NCBI RefSeq assembly: GCF_027319265.1
Contig: NZ_DAHVNP010000030.1
Coordinates: 16,342 to 80,341 of the forward strand
Length of the DNA: 64,000 nt
Source: Ferrimicrobium sp.
GTDB taxonomy: Bacteria > Actinomycetota > Acidimicrobiia > Acidimicrobiales > Acidimicrobiaceae
Direction of reading: 5' to 3'
The notes below the pieces were generated by a model, which saw only the letters and a list, made by a program, of their open reading frames with translations, made no database searches and had not been told where the DNA came from. Of this stretch, positions 61,475 through 64,000 are shown piece after piece (positions within the stretch are counted from its first letter, which is position 1; the number at the start of each line of letters is the position of its first letter). A program made the position numbers and the translations under genes.

Positions 61475-62089
61475 CTATCGCTGCCACGAGTCGATAAGGT
61501 CGCCATGATTGGCATAGACGCCGATCCAATCGATAGCGCTTGGGGCATACGGAAGTGCAGCGTCGAGCGCAATCTTGGACCGGTCCGTGCCGAGCCATGT
61601 GGTGGTGATTCGCCCCGAGTGAGTAGCCACCACCATTTGGATTGTACCCTTGGTGGGGAGGTTTGCAAAGGTTGCGTGCACTTGGGTCCCCCAGGGTTTG
61701 CGATACAGCGCAAGCGACCCATTGACCCCACTTTGACTCGATGACATCGCGATGACATCGGTCGGTTTGGCTGCACTTGCTGACGTGTGCGCAATGGACA
61801 CCCCGACGAGAAGGCCGGCAGCGACGCCGGCAACGAGAATGCCAGCTCGTACGAGCCAAGCGGTCGGAAGTTTTGTGACCTTGGTAGGTTGAGTCGCTAC
61901 CGGTAGCCCGGGACTGGTTTGCGGGTATTGGGTCGCAAGTGTGAGAACCAACATGCTAGTACGGTCAACCGCATCGCGGCATTCGACGCAGCTGATCAGA
62001 TGTTCCTCAAAGGCGCGCTGCTCGACCGGGCCCAAGGCTCCAAGCGTGTACTCAACCAAGAGGTCGTGTGATGAACTATCGGGTGTCAT
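61475..62089 (-). CDS. RskA-like anti-sigma factor
   Basis: A 204-residue membrane protein. The N-terminal zinc anti-sigma motif His30-x3-Cys34-x2-Cys37 (EEHLISCVEC) is followed by a membrane helix (about 77-98) and an extracytoplasmic RskA domain (MSSSQSGVNGSLALYRKPWGTQVHATFANLPTKGTIQMVV). It holds the sigma factor encoded upstream; the genes overlap by 14 nt. Confidence 0.9.
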   Translation of the reverse strand: MTPDSSSHDLLVEYTLGALGPVEQRAFEEHLISCVECRDAVDRTSMLVLTLATQYPQTSPGLPVATQPTKVTKLPTAWLVRAGILVAGVAAGLLVGVSIAHTSASAAKPTDVIAMSSSQSGVNGSLALYRKPWGTQVHATFANLPTKGTIQMVVATHSGRITTTWLGTDRSKIALDAALPYAPSAIDWIGVYANHGDLIDSWQR

Positions 62090-62591
62090 GAACGTTATCC
62101 AACTTTGTTCGGAGGATTTTAACAGCGTAATGGAGCCGCGATCGTAGTGTCCCCTCTGGAACGCCGATCGTTGCGGCGAGATGCACCAGTGGTGTTCCGT
62201 TCACCAATACCTCTTGCACAACCTGTCGATGGTCGCTAGAGAGCGTATCGATGGCTGACTCAATAACGAGGCGATCAAGGACGCTATTGTTCTCCTCGTG
62301 GCTAGAGCCCAGAGTGCCAACATCCAGTTGTGATAGTCGGCTCGATCGGCGCAAATGGTCAATAGCACGGTTGCGTGCAACGATCAATAACCATCCCTTT
62401 AACAGCTCTTTATCGACCAAGAGAGAGTCCTTGTGGTCAAGGGCGGCGAGGAACGTTGCTTGCACCAGATCGTCGGTGGCCGAGGCGTCACCGACGATGG
62501 CGAACACTTGAGCACGAATGAGAGGGGAGAATGACTCGAAGAGATCTTGGAGTATCACTTCGAGCACCGTGCCCCCTCTCATCGTCATCAA
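62076..62591 (-). CDS. ECF-type RNA polymerase sigma factor
   Basis: A protein of up to 171 residues. Region 2 is QDLFESFSPLIRAQVFAIVGDASATDDLVQATFLAAL with LLIVARNRAIDHLRR, and region 4 is LSSDHRQVVQEVLVNGTPLVHLAATIGVPEGTLRSRLHYAVKILRTKL, as in SigK-like ECF factors. GTG 62567, preceded by GAGGGGG, is an alternative start nine codons in. The downstream overlapping anti-sigma gene completes the unit. Confidence 0.9.
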   Translation of the reverse strand: MMTMRGGTVLEVILQDLFESFSPLIRAQVFAIVGDASATDDLVQATFLAALDHKDSLLVDKELLKGWLLIVARNRAIDHLRRSSRLSQLDVGTLGSSHEENNSVLDRLVIESAIDTLSSDHRQVVQEVLVNGTPLVHLAATIGVPEGTLRSRLHYAVKILRTKLDNVHDTR

Positions 62592-62601
62592 GATCCCAGC
62601 A

Positions 62602-64000
62602 CTACAGCAGCGGGCTCGCTGCGGCGGTGAAGGTCATTCCCTTGCCAGCGCCTGACCCAGAGAATCCAGCGTCACCGAAGTTGAAGACTCCTCCGTCCTT
62701 AGCTACTAACCAATAACCAGCACCATCTGGTGTAGCGATTATTCCCAACACGGGCATATCTAAGGGATGCATCCCACTCAATCCGGTCAGTCCATCGCTA
62801 TAGGTGTTGCCATAGTAACCAGCGTCACCGAAGTTGAAGACTCCTCCGTCAGCTCCCACGAGCCAGTAGCCCTTTCCGTCAGGGGTCGAAGCGATCCCGA
62901 CGATGGGGGCATTGAGTCGAAGGTTGTTGACCCCACCGTAGTTTTTGGCGTTCCCGGCCGCGTAGACCGCGCCATTTGCGGTCACTTCCCAGTAACCAGT
63001 ACCGCCGCTACCAGCCGCGTAGGCCATCCCGACGACCTTGCCAGTGACTTTGGGGGCTGTCGGTGCTGGTGCTGTGGTGGTGCCAAAGGCGGAGACGGAA
63101 CCGTCACTTTGGGCCAATTGGTAGCCGCTATAGCCGACGGTGGGAGCGCTGAGCTCGTCAAGTGTGGAGGTATTGGAGTCGTCAAAGTAAATTCCGAGAT
63201 GTCCCGCATCCATTGAGGTGGTTGCAAGGCCAAAGAGCGCCCCGGCGGACCCTCCATCAAGTGTCCTGGTGGCCACGACTTCCCCTGTCGTGGTGAGTTC
63301 AACAAGGTTATTGTTGTCGGCACCGTTGACGACGAACAGATCGTGATTCACAGGGTTGATGGCGATCCCCTGTGGTGCGTTGAGAGCGCCACCTTGGGCA
63401 ATCATCACTGGAGTCACCGGCCCCGTAGCGGTCAACGCATTGGGCAGCGCGTAGATCGCGTTGTTATAGTCGTCGGTCACATAGAGGGTACCGTTGGTAG
63501 CGTCATAGACCATGCCCTGGGGCCCGGCCACGGTGCTTGGGCTCAACGAGGTGCCACTCATATCAGAGGTCGGTAGGTTCGTCGCCAAAGGAGCGTACGT
63601 CGCATTGATCGGCTGACCGTTCTTGGTGGTCGCCGTTGGGTTGGGATTGAGTCGCCAGACCTGTCCTGTCGTCCCTTGGGCATTGGGAGTAGCCGCGCCT
63701 GCATTGGTCCAGAAGAAGGCCCCCGGAGCAAAGGCTGCTCCCCAAGCACCCTCGAAGAGGTTGCTCTGACCGTCGTAGGAACTCGTGGTGTTGGTGTAAT
63801 TCGCCACAAGCTTGCCCATATTCGAGATCACCGCGTAACCCGAGCCTGAACCATTTGCGGCTGTTCCGTAGTAGGTGACCCAGACGATATCAGCTGATGG
63901 GTTGATAGCAATCCCAACGGGTCCCGTGATGGCGGCATTCTGGTAGAACACCTTCGATGCACCGGTAGTCGGATTGACCTCGACCAACGAGGTTCCTCCA
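62602..64000 (-). CDS. Secreted NHL-like propeller protein with GYWLV/GGVFNFGDAG repeats, 5'-truncated
   Basis: At least 466 residues; the frame runs off the right edge, so the N terminus and any signal peptide are missing. The visible N-terminal part has NHL-like repeats (GIAINPSADIVWVTYYG, GPQGMVYDATNGTLYVTDDYNN, APQGIAINPVNHDLFVVNG). The C-terminal part holds three copies of a repeat of about 45 residues (GTGYWEVTANGAVYAAG, GKGYWLVGADGGVFNFGDAG, GAGYWLVAKDGGVFNFGDAG), a family common in Acidimicrobiia. Probably exported and surface-associated. It stands 10 nt from the ECF sigma gene start on the same strand. Confidence 0.8.
   Translation of the reverse strand, partial: GGTSLVEVNPTTGASKVFYQNAAITGPVGIAINPSADIVWVTYYGTAANGSGSGYAVISNMGKLVANYTNTTSSYDGQSNLFEGAWGAAFAPGAFFWTNAGAATPNAQGTTGQVWRLNPNPTATTKNGQPINATYAPLATNLPTSDMSGTSLSPSTVAGPQGMVYDATNGTLYVTDDYNNAIYALPNALTATGPVTPVMIAQGGALNAPQGIAINPVNHDLFVVNGADNNNLVELTTTGEVVATRTLDGGSAGALFGLATTSMDAGHLGIYFDDSNTSTLDELSAPTVGYSGYQLAQSDGSVSAFGTTTAPAPTAPKVTGKVVGMAYAAGSGGTGYWEVTANGAVYAAGNAKNYGGVNNLRLNAPIVGIASTPDGKGYWLVGADGGVFNFGDAGYYGNTYSDGLTGLSGMHPLDMPVLGIIATPDGAGYWLVAKDGGVFNFGDAGFSGSGAGKGMTFTAAASPLL
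62666..62850 (-). repeat. Exact 32-bp direct repeat encoding GGVFNFGDAG
   Basis: The 32 bases at 62666-62697 recur identically at 62819-62850, 153 bp apart. They encode the GGVFNFGDAG core of two GYWLV repeats. DNA identity exceeds what the protein conservation needs, which suggests recent duplication or gene conversion. Confidence 0.75.

Overview
This 64 kb window is a chromosomal segment from a mycothiol- and F420-using actinobacterium, most likely of class Acidimicrobiia (Ferrimicrobium/Acidithrix/Acidimicrobium-like). The support is mycothiol S-conjugate amidase (Mca), the F420 enzyme CofC, an actinobacterial ImuA'-ImuB-DnaE2 mutasome, a Suf system with an embedded Rieske protein, and a secreted protein ending in GYWLV..GGVFNFGDAG repeats of the kind familiar from that class. 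No rRNA, tRNA, CRISPR array, prophage or intact insertion sequence was recognised. Species assignment is inference.

Layout. 0-8.4 kb: a 5'-truncated acyl-CoA ligase, a PIG-L deacetylase overlapping cofC, rnhB, a GntR/HutC regulator, a pirin and a 1195-residue fused ABC exporter. 8.4-11.8 kb (minus): circularly permuted ATP-grasp / alpha-E / transglutaminase operon. 11.9-17.3 kb: imuA'-imuB-dnaE2 with a LexA-box-like site. 17.3-22.1 kb: lipoprotein, acyl-CoA dehydrogenase, then mca-SCP2-IMPase. 22.2-25 kb (minus): ftsH and a ChbG/YdjC-like protein lacking the usual metal ligands. 25-31 kb: CPBP protease, methyltransferase, small DUF6941-like protein, MaoC hydratase, a gene-poor kilobase, and an ECF sigma factor overlapping a membrane beta-propeller protein with seven C-x5-C pairs. 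31-37 kb: RmlC, PilT, a membrane protein with a RodZ-type C-terminal domain, oligopeptidase B.

36.9-50.5 kb carries the Suf machinery in three blocks: sufB; sufD-Rieske-sufC1; sufC2-sufS-sufU. They are interrupted by a two-component system, an HtrA protease and an enoyl-CoA hydratase, and by a ferredoxin plus its reductase. 50.6-54.1 kb (minus): response regulator, histidine kinase and a secreted phosphodiester-glycosidase-like protein. 54.2-56.6 kb: an alpha/beta-hydrolase-like protein without its nucleophile, divergent from a 17-codon reading frame and two overlapping RimK-like ATP-grasp ligases. 56.6-64 kb: AhpD-like protein, DUF1707-like protein, acyl-CoA dehydrogenase, MBL hydrolase, MFS exporter, an ECF sigma / anti-sigma pair, and a truncated NHL/GYWLV repeat protein.

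Across the window many genes have a TAnnnT hexamer (usually TAGnnT) 6-8 nt before an ATG/GTG and no Shine-Dalgarno, which points to widespread leaderless transcription. I used this to revise several starts. The parts most worth following up are the tandem ATP-grasp locus, the sigma/propeller pair, the split Suf locus with two different SufC proteins, and the ligand-less ChbG-like partner of FtsH.
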